The notes below the pieces were generated by a model, which was given only the letters and a program-made list of their open reading frames with translations, made no database searches and was not told the origin of the DNA. The position numbers and the translations under genes are program-made. Positions 20,761-31,413 of a DNA stretch of 38,226 bases are shown here, piece by piece. Within the stretch, counting starts at the first letter, position 1. Each line of letters begins with the position of its first letter. Source of the stretch: Euplotes cf. woodruffi 2 WChen-2021 (Eukaryota > Ciliophora > Spirotrichea > Euplotida > Euplotidae); contig JAGYYN010011251.1 in assembly GCA_021441665.1 (NCBI GenBank), positions 1 through 38,226 on the forward strand. Reading direction: 5' to 3'.

Positions 20761-21636
20761 CTAATTGTTTGAGACAGGAAAGTTGATGCTGTCAGCATAA
20801 AATTCTCAGTTTTCAAGCCACTTGAAGTCTTTTGGTTCTGGAAGAATTTCATATTCTTCAATTGGTTTATCCCACTTGCTCGTCCAGTATTTGAAGTAAT
20901 TACTGTGACCGACAACAACTAGCTTTGAGTCTTCTTCAGTCATCATGGTGTTAAGTATCTTATGTATGCTCTTTTTGGCTTTATGGCCTCGGTTGACCAT
21001 ATTAATAATGCTTTCGCTTTTATTCGGGTAATTCTGGTCAATTGCCTCTAACAGTAGTTCAAATGCATTAGAGCCAAGCGGGTCTTTCGTATCTGGTGTC
21101 TTGTTCGCCATTACGCTACGTGAAACTTCTCCTGGTATGTCCTTTAAGAAGTAGTGGGGAATATCAGGATATTTATAGATCCGAGTTCAATCGAAGTTCT
21201 TAAACTTTCCTTTGTACTCTTCTATCGTATCAAGAATATTAATTGGAATGTCAGATGTGGTATCTAAAGCTTCTCTTAATTTTGGTAATAAGATAAACTT
21301 GATGTTTTCAAAGTTCGGGTGTTCTTTAAACACTTCATACGCAGTTTCTATTGCTCTTAACAAAGGCGAAACTACAATCACTTCGACCTTAAGCGTATTT
21401 GCAATTCGTCTTGCCTTTTCTCATTGTTTCAACCCGAGTTGTGATAGCGGAGGGTCCCGCAGGTCTTTATTTATCCTAATCTTTCTGTAATCCTCTTCAG
21501 TGCGGCTATTTTTCTCGAGTTCTTCGAATTCAAAGTTATATTCTGAATTTCCGTGTCTCAGGAGTATAACCCTTGATCCAGATGTAAGGCTGTCTTCAGT
21601 TGATGTACTCAAAAGATTATTTGTAGTTCCTTCCAT
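20761..21636 (-). CDS. Histidine phosphatase superfamily protein (phosphoglycerate-mutase-like)
   Basis: A single 291-aa frame. The RHG motif VILLRHGNSEYN holds the phospho-acceptor histidine (about His28). SPLLRAIETAYEVF is the conserved second arginine region, and VVVGHSNYFKYW carries the second histidine. These are the full catalytic signature of the two-histidine phosphatases; the substrate cannot be told from sequence. UGA is read as Cys three times (GLKQ-UGA-EKARR, NFD-UGA-TRIYKY, LEN-UGA-EFYAD), so the protein would be cut in four under the standard code. I start at MEGTTNN (21636); an upstream in-frame ATG at 21687 adds 17 residues that look like AT-rich leader. No intron and no frameshift. 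Confidence 0.9.
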
Positions 21637-21940
21637 ATTTAGAAGAGATGATCTGATATAGTAATTAAAATTGATTATTGTAAACATATCGCCAAGAAGG
21701 ATTAAAATATTATTTTAAAATATATGTTTTTGTAATAGTAATATTTATAATATACTGTGAAGATTGTATATAATTATTTTAGTATTAAGTTATTAATTAT
21801 ACCCAATGCATTATTTAAACAGTATCCTGTTGGTTTAAATTCAATTAATTATTCTGCGATAATTGATTATATTTAAAATATATAATCTGATATTAAAATA
21901 AAATTGAGTATATTTAAATTTATAACTATTGATAGTAAAT

Positions 21941-24900
21941 ATGTCAAACTCAGGCAATAAGCATGCAAGAGCATCAACTAGCCACAAACTCAAGAGGACA
22001 TTTAAAGACAGTCACAACTCTTATCTAGTGTCTGCGAAGCTTTGATCGACTGGACCAAAGTTCAACCCGAAGTTGAGAGGAGCCAGTAGTAAAGCCATTC
22101 TGAAGAATCTCCACGAGTATCGGCAGACAAACCATCGTAAAGGTAGCCATCAGTCTTCAATAACTATAATTTAATTTTTCGTGCACAGATGCTAAAACTC
22201 GCTTGCTGTTGTTAGTTTTTAATAACGATGAATAAAAGCGGTAACTGTGGTTTAGTGCTATCAAAGGCAAAGCAAATGGACAAGCTTATAAATGAATACG
22301 ACATGAATCTCGAGTCTAAAGTATACTCAGCTGTATTTAACTTCGACTAGATTTCAAACAAGATCAAAAGGTGCTGTGTTAACCCTGACCACAACTTAAG
22401 CAAAAGAAATGCTAGCCAAGACCAGTCAAGACGAGGTCAGTATTCAAATTTAAATTGTTTAATAAATAAGAAACCTTAGATTTATCTATAAGCAAAACAG
22501 TTGTCAAGTTATTATATACAATTTAACTAAATCACCTGCGCTTATCTGTGACTTTAACGTTGTTTCTAGAGAAAGCGACACTTGAAGAGGAAGATAGCTT
22601 AGATAATAATCTCCAGCTGGAGAACGAAATGTATACTTTTAGTGAAGCAAATGAAACAATCAACAATTTGAGGTCTAAATCATTTGAAAACACAAGCTAT
22701 GACATTAGTAAGAATGCCAAGCGATATCTGAATCAAAAAGACAACTTCAGTAAACGAAAGTGTAATTGACTTTTAGGTCCTTTAGATTACTTAAAGCAGA
22801 ATAGTAATTTAAATAAAAATGCCTATGCTCAAGCTCGTGATGAAGGACGGAAAACTAAGCTTGATAAAATCTTTATTAATCCAATCGAATGCATTTCGAG
22901 TGAGTTAGAAGACGACCTCAATAGGCACGCAGCTGACAGTATTATTAAGCGCCAAATGATTCGGAAAGTCCGTCCTGAATTCTGAGAATTCTTTGATAAT
23001 GTAACCACAGCTCCTTATTCACTTAAAAACTTGAGGAAATAAAAGCAACAACTCAAGCATTTGCAGGAGCGGTACTTTTAAGCACACTGTCAAGAGCAAT
23101 GTTGATGACTACCCAATGATTTCAGTCAAAAACTCAAAAGAACAGGCTAGGCGTCCAGAGACAGCCAGCTGAATTTTAAAAGAAAAAGGTCAACAGATTC
23201 AAAAAGCACGAGACGACTTTGATGATAATACAGAACTGAAGCATAATAAATCAGAAAATGTTAGTAAAATAGGCAAAAATCGTGATCTAACGAATCTATC
23301 GAAGAAGCAAAAGATCTCAGTGCAAAATGTGAACTCTTTCACTCACCAAATGAGTAATTTAGTGAGTCAAAATACCTCTTTTGCGTTTAAAGAGATGAAC
23401 ATATCAGAACTGAATAAGCACAAGCAAGGTCTGCTTAATATTTACCACCAAAACAAGAGGAAGCCATCGGGTACACTTCACATGCTAATTCTATAGACTT
23501 AACACCAGAGGAGTACGAAAGCATATTCGATTACAAACCGACGTTTTACGAGAAATAGAGCATTCACCGATCTGTTCCTAAACAAATGGAAAGAGGAAAA
23601 AGGCTACTGCTCTAAGTTCAACCGTTTGCCGATGTATAAAAACGCAGTCCACGCTTTTAAAGAAAAAGTAAACCGAACTGCAACTCTCAGCATCAGCTCG
23701 ACGAAGAGGAACTTAAAGACCAGACCTCAAACTTCAAACACAGACCATTCAAAATTAAAGTCGTCAAGATTTGGATTTCAATCTGATGGATTTAAGTTTA
23801 GCAAAAAGAGCATCTCGAAAGAAAGATACAGCAACCAGTCGTTTTTAGAAGTAAAGCCAAAAGAACTGCACAGGCCGATACATAAGGAAGACTACGAGAA
23901 TATTTACGCAGTCTCTACCACTAATTTCTTTGAAAATCTCGTGGAAAACGACGATATCAATTACGACCTGAACGATGAAAATCAAAATGAGCAGGACAAC
24001 ATTGAAATTAACAGTCGAATCCATATTCTTTCCCACAGCCAAGACGAGAAGTAATATTTGACATTGGTTATTTTTAGCTTTGAAAGCCAATCTCCAGATA
24101 AAATGAGTATTGACAACCACTTGCAGATCGAGAAGCTCAAATCGAAATATGTAAATGATGAGACGCAAGATGACAACTCACCAGAGGAAAATATTTTAAA
24201 CAACCAGCGGCTACATGATTTATTCCAAGGTAATGAGACTTATATAATTACTAGCGAAATCGTGAGAGCAATCAGTCGATGATGACAAAGCGAACAAAAG
24301 CTCGAAAGAGTAATATTTATCTAACGATCAACTACAGATTTATGATGCGCAAGAACTCGTCAGAACATCACACTGGTGAGTCCAAAGTAATCCCAGTGCA
24401 TGCAGAAAGCAAAGACGGCAGAGTTATGAGCCCAGAAATGTTCAATAAGCTTATTAAGATCAATAAACTGAATGCCTATAACATTATTAAAAATAAACTC
24501 GAGGCTGAGCGGATGAAGTACATTGAGGCCAACGGCAAGAACTCTAATTTTAAATTTGGTAAGCGATTAAAGTAACCTTGTAGCTCCAACAGAAGGAATA
24601 GAAGAGAAAAATGAAGAATATGGCGAAACTGCATGCCTATTCGGCCAGAAGTTCAAGCCTCATCAAAGCAACTATATTCGCAAGACAAAAATGGTCATGA
24701 AGAATATTGAGATCAATAGTGAGGTAATTGACGTTTCTTCCTGTATTTTGGAATTTATTTAGTCTTCAGTAATAAATGTACTTTTGCTAGGTGATAATCG
24801 AAAATAAAGACACTAAAGGACTGAATATTGGGAATAAATAAATCCCTCGTCAGCTTTAAATCTTCGATTAATACTAGAAAATAACTCGGCAAAATGCAGG

Positions 24901-25177
24901 AGAAAGTTTTCGAAAATCAGCTCGGTCAGTGATAGGTACTCTCGTGTTGATGACCGAAATAGAAAGAATACTTCAACGAAGACAAACGAACAACCGACAA
25001 AAGATGAACCTAGTATAATTGAATATGTACGGGAAAGTAGGCTAAACGAAAGAAATAATAGTAAGATTATAGTAATCATTTTTAGTTGAGTCAATTCATT
25101 CAAATGAATCGCAGAAGCACGCTATCCTCGGAATGAAATCGACATTATGAAGTATATGGAAATCATATAAAAGCTAA
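21941..25177 (+). CDS. Large disordered basic protein, about 913 aa, about 12 introns and four frameshifts
   Basis: Not recognised. It starts MSNSGNKHARASTSHKLKRT at 21941 and ends at TAA 25175. Introns I place: 22143-22188, 22208-22238, 22321-22350, 22436-22569, 22750-22776, 23471-23496, 24051-24077, 24230-24254, 24310-24337, 24559-24583, 24724-24790, 25061-25085. Eight are 25-31 nt. Frameshifts: AAA-TAA at 23040, AAA-TAG at 23556, AAA-TAA at 24839 and 24882. Every junction keeps phase. The protein is Lys/Asn/Ser-rich. Conserved-looking patches include RAFTDLFLNKWKEEKGYC (just after the TAG shift) and MFNKLIKINKLNAYNIIKNK. The second intron ends AAAG, not TAG, and is the weakest. UGA serves as Cys several times (AKL-UGA-STGPKF, PEF-UGA-EFFDN). 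Composition suggests a cytoskeletal or scaffold role, which is a guess. Confidence 0.65.
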
Positions 25178-25680
25178 AGCTTCATATTTTTATAGTCATT
25201 CTTCATTCAATTTAATTAATCTTCTTGATATACATTTTTAATCATTATTTTAACTAATTAATGTTACAAAAAATGTTTTAATTTTTTATTGAATACTTTA
25301 GCATATATCAAATCAACTTCACCTAAAGAAAGTATAAATAACAATTTTTTTACTATTTAAAAGCACACAATTATCCATTTCATTTATCTACTTTCAATAT
25401 AACAACTCCGCCTCTCAATCCAGCCCTAAATAAAACAAGTCTGCTAAAATTGAAATATCTTTCTTTTCGTAATTAACCCTAAATGATCTGAAGTCGTTGA
25501 TTAATGAGGAATATTTAATATATACACTAGCACATCAAACCTCTAAAAATGTAATTTAAGTCCCAGTGTAGCTGCTGATATTCGATACTCTATTTTTACT
25601 GATATTCATTGCATTTCCAGACATTTTGTTATCCTTTGCAATCTCTACTAAAAACCTTGTTATTTCAGATTAAGCATAAT
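25178..25680. other. AT-rich spacer between convergent genes
   Basis: About 503 nt between two 3' ends. I see no coding frame, RNA gene or repeat. Confidence 0.5.
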
Positions 25681-27517
25681 TTAAAGGCGCATATGACTGT
25701 TTAGCATACCTGATTTGTTGTTTGAAAGAAGGTAAGGGCTCTTCAACTGCGGATTCGAGTCGAGCTTGCTTGATAAATCATACTCGCTTGACAACTTCTT
25801 AGGAGTATAATGGATTTTTGTCGCACTTTTCGAATTGCTTTGCTCTCGATACTTAGTGTTCGAATTGCCAACTCGATTTTGAACCGGTGTTTTTGTCACA
25901 CTGATGTTCATGTCTTTATTTGTAGGCTCCTCGATTCGCAGATTTTTACCTAATTTTAATAGTCAGATTTTATTTTAGTAAAAGAAAGGAGGAAATATGA
26001 GTACGATTTTGGTCTGTATTGACATTGGCAAACCACGACTTATTGCCGTTCATTTGACTTCCTTCTCGCGAACTTGCTCTTCTTAGAAAGCTCTTCAGCC
26101 TCTCATCTCTTGAATTTAATCTTGATAGAGGTGATGCTGAGATATTCATTTGTTTTCCATTGTACATATTATTTGAGCCTATGTTGCTGTTACCTTTGTA
26201 ATTTTGCAAAATCTCAGCTGCGTGGTTGCTTTGGTTATTCAATCCAAACTTTGATTCTGGAGCTGCTCGGATTAAACTAGACAGCTAAAGATTATACTTC
26301 AGTAATACGTACATTAATACTTGGATCTTTACTTCTTCATCGGATCTCCTTGGAAATTATCAGGATTACTTGAGACTTGCATCACGTTTTCTTTATGCAA
26401 ATATTTGTTGAACTGTCTGTGCATTCTGTCAAAATCTTCGTTATAAGAATTCATAATTGTAGTCTCTGCTTTCAGTCTGTCTTCATTGATTTTTAGTGCT
26501 CTATCGCTGCTATTTTTGCCTCATCTGCTTCATTAGTTCTTGCTTATAGTGACTCATTATGCCTTTGTAAGCTTCCTTTCTTCTGGGAGAGTTGCACAGA
26601 GGGTAGAGAAAGTGCTTATTGACGACAGGCTTGAGGCTGCCAGAGAGGTTCAGTACTGGTATCTTTCCATTTTCAACGATTGCGTTCGTCTGTGCTTCCT
26701 TTTTAAAGTACCGAATAGCTGGATCGTTCCACGTAGGAGCTCTGTTCTCATTGCTCATGTTATTGACCATGTCTTGGTACATCATTTGCTCTGCAAATTC
26801 GCTATCGTGGGTGTTGTTTAGCTTCATCAGCTTCTTGTATTTATAACTAAAAAATTGTAAAAAAGGAGGAGATTAGTTACTTTTTGAGGTTTCTGATTAA
26901 ATTCTCGTTGATTCCCTCCTGCTGCACCGTATTCCAGTCGTCAATCTGCTTGTTGTCTTTTTCGATGTCTTTACTTTTGCTGAGCGTGCATTAGTTGCTC
27001 AGCGAAGAACTGATTGTGCAGAAGCCGAATGTTATTTGTTCTTGCTTGATACTCTTCTGAAATTTGCTCTCGATGCTGGCTCTGAAGATTTGCCATATCG
27101 TTCCATTGAATGTTTGCAATGTTATTGCTGATGAAGTTCGTGTTGATTGGACTTTTACTCTGTGTATTCTCAATTTTATGGCTAAATTAATTAGTGTCTG
27201 AGTTTATTTTAAAGTAAAATTCATTACCTGTGGAACATATTTTTCCTTCTTATCATCGAGTTTTCATGATCAATACTTGAAGAATTAACATTTTTATTCA
27301 TCAAGTCTAATGTATTCCGCTGTGAAGAATCATTATGAGTATTCATCTTTACAACCCTTGAATTAACTCCATTTCGAGACTTATTTCTGTATGGATTGAT
27401 ATCTGTCGATTTGTTATTGCCTGAATCCCTTGGCTGCACAGATCTGAACCTTTCAGGTTCATTCATTAATTTTGAATATTCGGCATTTATAAATCCAATT
27501 CCTTCTTTATTCGCCAT
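25681..27517 (-). CDS. Unknown protein, about 547 aa, four introns and two frameshifts
   Basis: Not recognised. ATG at 27517 (MANKEGIGFINAEYSKLMNE). Introns 27182-27227, 26847-26880 (34 nt), 26277-26332 and 25950-26004 all keep phase. Shifts: AAG-TAA at 26971 (HAQQK|KDIEKDNKQ) and AAA-TAG at 26510 (KQMRQK|SSDRALKI). The middle part is helical and charged, with a Pro/Trp-containing patch (NRAPTWNDPAIRYFKKEAQT) followed by KPVVNKHFLYPLCNSPRRKE that looks structured; the ends are Asn/Ser-rich and probably disordered. It stops with TAA at 25681. The AAG site matters because it shows AAA is not the only shift codon. No UGA codon is used in the reading I give. Confidence 0.7.
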
Positions 27518-27971
27518 ATTTACATTTCTCGAGCTATTATGCACTATTTAAAGGTTAATCACACAATATAAAATCCAATTTTACAGTAAAAAAATTGTTA
27601 TTTTGATTGATCTTTTTACTAAGTTTAAAGTAATATTCTTAATTATAATTGAATTATGCAGACTTTAAAAGCATAGCACAGTTATGTGAATCTACTTGAA
27701 ATCAGTAATAATAAAATCAGAATAAAAATGTAGTTATAATATAACTTTCGCAATATATTTATAACAATCCACCTTGCTCCATTTGCATCGTTAATCGAAA
27801 CCGAGTTTAATTAAATTATATTTGCTTCATTTATATCGAGCTTTTCAGTCACATTGACAGGTCATGTCATATAATCAGCTTCCAACTCGCACATTCTAAT
27901 ATGTTGAAAATCTATATAGAAATAGACCGAGATTTAGCTGTTTTTGGTAAACTTATAAAATTAAGTTAAAA
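27518..27971. other. AT-rich spacer between divergent genes
   Basis: About 454 nt, presumably with both promoters. No supportable frame. Confidence 0.5.
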
Positions 27972-28599
27972 ATGAATAAATTCAGTTTCATCTTCGCACT
28001 TTTGCTGATTATCTGTAAGAAACTTAACTTACAAGGCGACTAATCGTTACTGCAGGTGGTTTGATATTACAGTCACTCGCAGAGAGCGCGAAGGCGAAAG
28101 GTAGAAGAAGGAGACATTACAAGTCGAAAGCAAAAGATAAGGTATGCAACCGCTGATTTACGAGACTGAATTACTCTAGGCAACTGATAAGATCATTCCG
28201 TCTAGTGTCTCACCTGAGCTTTACTGCAGCGCATGTAAAGCGATGGTCAAGGAAGCGATGAAGGACTTGAAGCATAGGACGAGCTCTGCCGACGTGTACG
28301 ACTTCACAGCGAGCATCTGTGACCAGAAGAAGTACTACATCTACGACTATCCTCCTCCAGAAATGTTCGAAGGATGCACTGCATTTGTTATGAACTGGGA
28401 GGAAGAAATCGAAAAAGCCCTGATTAATCGAAAGAATAACGATGAAGTCGAACAGCAGCTTTGCTTTGATATATCAAAAGCCTGCGTCGACATTAAGCCC
28501 TCTGATTCTCCTCGTGGTCCTCAAGTCTATGTTAATGATGAACCACAACACGTCAATATGGACGGGTCTGTGCAGGGTTTCCAAAATGAAGATTTGTAG
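27972..28599 (+). CDS. Secreted canopy/saposin-like protein
   Basis: A 182-aa product with signal peptide MNKFSFIFALLLIICCGLIL, a basic stretch (KGRRRRHYKSKAKDK) that could be a protease processing site, then a compact domain with six cysteines. It opens ELYCSACKAMVKEAMKDL; the CxxC spacing and the later cysteines (SICDQ, EGCTAF, LCFDI, KACVD) fit the canopy (CNPY) branch of saposin-like proteins, which act in the ER lumen or are secreted. The acidic tail follows (NMDGSVQGFQNEDL). Introns at 28015-28055 (41 nt) and 28142-28179 (38 nt) keep phase; TAG at 28597. No frameshift. The canopy assignment rests on the cysteine pattern and the first helix, so treat it as a family guess. Confidence 0.62.
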
Positions 28600-28896
28600 T
28601 AAAAATTTGCAAAATTTATCTTTATCAAAAGTCATCTGCAGCGTTTGTTTGAATTCTAGAAAATGAATTTTGTGAAAACACGTATCGATATATTCAACAA
28701 TGTTAAAATTAAATATTATTTTGAATTAAAACTAGATTAATCTAATCTTATGAATAATTAAGTCTAAAAAAAACTTGATTGTAATAGATACGAATACGAA
28801 AGTAATAAAAGATATTAATTTATCTTTGATAATCTTGCCTAAAGCTAATTTTGGAATAATTCCTAAAATATTTCAAAATTCAACATTTTTAAGAAT

Positions 28897-29800
28897 ACTG
28901 CACAGCCTTGTCGAACTGAGTCTGTCTCAGACGAGATGATTGATAAGTTTAAGAGACAGAGACCTCAAAGTTAGTTTGACTGGAATGAGCTAAGATAAGC
29001 TGAAAACAGGAGAAAATTTATTTAGAACTTGCAAAAACTTAATTAAAGTCAAAAATGATTATAAATATAGTTTTATTTTAATTCTATGCAGATTAAGTAT
29101 TCATCAACATGAATGAAACAAGATCTTCTCAATCCTGACTACATACTTAAACAAAAAAAATTACAATTATTATATTAATTCAAAAATTCACATCCTTTCA
29201 AAATTTGGCTTAGATCTTCAGAATGTAATTTAAACAGCAATTTTTTAACTTAGTATCTATCCTAAAAACGCCTCTTGCTGATATCTTCAATCTCTATCTA
29301 GGAGCATTTAAAAGCCCAAAAAGTATCGATAAATTATAAAATGTGGATTTCAAGGCTCCTTTCCTTTAAAACTTCTTATACTAATCTAATCTGCATCTCG
29401 GTGTCACACGTAAATAAATTTCTGATTTCCTTCTGGACACAGTGAAGCTTCAAAAAGCACGGCTAGAAAATAACAGCGGAGATACTAAAGATTACAGCCA
29501 AACTTCATTCCGATCTGAAAAATTGTGGGATGACAAGAGTATCTGCAAAATTTAATTCTCAGTTTAGATATATAAATTAACTAAAATTCGGAAAAAAAAT
29601 TTTCAGCTGGAATTTGAGATTTTGAAGGAATTGCAGAATCAGGCGATGATAGATTTTATAGCGATCGAGTGAATTTAGAAGCCAAAGCAGGTATGAATGG
29701 AAAAAGTGCAAGCTGGGGTGCATTTATTTATATGGGTGAGAAATTTTAGAGGAAAATAGATTTATTAGGAGCTTTTCATGAGTTATAGAATATTTTGATC
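28897..29800 (+). pseudogene. Probable broken or IES-interrupted gene, three exon-like islands
   Basis: Three islands read as protein with UGA=Cys: about 28897-28971 (TESVSDEMIDKFKRQRP), about 29440-29554 (KLQKARLENNSGDTKDYSQT and SEKLWDDKSICKI), and about 29613-29740 (DFEGIAESGDDRFYSDRVNL and NGKSASWGAFIYM). Each is followed or preceded by plausible splice ends (for example TTTTCAG before the third), but the stretches between are hundreds of bases of stop-rich A/T and I cannot chain them in phase. Either a host pseudogene or a gene split by germline-only inserts. No family recognised. Confidence 0.4.
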
Positions 29801-30639
29801 AAGTTAGAGACAATACTTCATCTAAGATATATTTTTAACTGAATAATAATCGCAGAATTATTGTTAATTTATATTCAACTAAATGATTTTTATGACGCAA
29901 TGACGATTAAATATAATTTAAATTTTATTTAAATAAAAAATAGAAATAAAAATTAGAAAAAATGATTAAAATAATTTTTAAAGTATGATATTTATATATT
30001 TGAGTTGTACTCAGGGTTTACTTTAGTTCACAATTCAAATCTACTTGTGAAAAAATTAATAAAATGATTGGTTTACCACTAAGTGACTATCCAGTATTAT
30101 ATAAAAAAAAATAAACTAAGAAGAGATTTCAACACAATATTATAATTATTAACTTCAAAAATTCAAATATACCTCCATAACGACATAAAAAAACCCCTAT
30201 TGACTGGATATAATTTTAAATTTCGATTGTAATAGTGAGTTTTATTTCCTCGTAATTCTATATACCAATCGGTATCTAGAATCAAAAAGGGGATCTATCA
30301 AAATCTAGTCAGATGTACTCAATATTTACATTTTTAATTCTGCTGCTTTATGAGCTTCTCACTAGACTGTGACTAGTTAAATCAGTTAACTAATGAGGAA
30401 TGAGCAGTAAAATAAAAGGATCTTACAAACAAAAACTCAGATTCGTTTATAAAATACCATCCCTAAGACCTAATTATGATGTTAATGCCAACTGACGGCC
30501 GATTTTATTTGACTGCTGTATAAATATGCAATTTCAACGAGTTTATTTTTAATGAAAAATATAGGTTTGAATTTTTGTGAAAATTGATGGGTTTTAATCA
30601 AAATTCCTCTTTGGTTGAATCATTATTAAAGATTGTAGC

Positions 30640-30800
30640 TATTACTCTGATTTATTCAACTCGATTATGTTTAGAATAGTATATGCTTCCTTGGTGATGA
30701 TGTTTAGTGCAAGTTCATGGTCCTAATCCTTTGGTATGTTGATATTTACATACTTGATCTTTGTGTTATTTTTAAAGCAAAGCTTGATAATGAAAAACTA
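30640..30800 (-). pseudogene. Coding relic with one in-frame TAG
   Basis: On the minus strand the frame reads NTKIKYVNINIPKD, then TAG, then DHELALNIITKEAYTILNII and ELNKSE, ending TAA. The codons are clearly protein-like on both sides of the TAG, which follows GAT, not AAA, so it does not fit the usual shift site. It could be a decayed host gene or an exon with an unseen intron. Product unknown. Confidence 0.4.
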
Positions 30801-31152
30801 AGTGTTTCAAACCAACTATAAATTCATAATGAATTACATTCCCTGTACATTTTAAAGAATAAAGCACAACTAAGTGATTTGAGGGAGTTCATTTAAAACT
30901 TCTGAATTAAGGAATACAAAAATGTAATATTTACAATTGATATTAATAATTTAAATATGGGATTATCAAGCATCGACTATGCACAAAATAAAAAATAATG
31001 CATTCGTGCAGACATCTCAAAAGTAAAAAAATTAGCGTTTTTTTTAAACACCAAAATTAAAATAGAGAAACAGTATTAATTAAAATATTGATTCCAATGA
31101 TATCATATTAACAGAATGCTCTTAATTATCTAAAAAAAAAGAATGAAGTTTC

Positions 31153-31168
31153 TATATATATATATATA
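31153..31168. repeat. TA dinucleotide microsatellite, eight units
   Basis: A perfect run of eight TA units in the AT-rich region upstream of the coiled-coil gene. Confidence 0.85.
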
Positions 31169-31413
31169 TTAATTTAGCCTCAAAGCAACACTGACTCTAA
31201 TTTTAGCCTATTTTTAGGGTAATAGATAGTATAATTAGATAAAAGCTACTATATTTGATTAGCTATTTAATTATAACTTATTTGTGCTCAAATAATTTAA
31301 TTAATATTAACAACTATCTTCTCTGATACTTCTTCCATTGCTGTCTCTCTGCATTTTAAATTATCTTCAAGCCCCACATCCCAATTATTTTGTATATTTA
31401 ATTGAATTGTACA

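Larger units (their letters stand above)
28600..31413. other. Long very AT-rich region with scattered coding relics
   Basis: About 2.8 kb, the largest stretch without an intact gene. Most is A/T-only sequence with short homopolymers. GC-richer islands that read like exons are listed separately (28897-29800 plus strand; 30640-30800 minus strand). Apart from them and a TA microsatellite I see no gene, RNA or terminal repeats. It could be germline-limited DNA or a decayed gene. Confidence 0.5.

Noticed and set aside
18474-21381. Several short minus-strand genes at 18.5-21.4 kb
   Set aside because: With UGA=Cys and +1 shifts they join into two genes, the CEP78-like protein and the histidine phosphatase.
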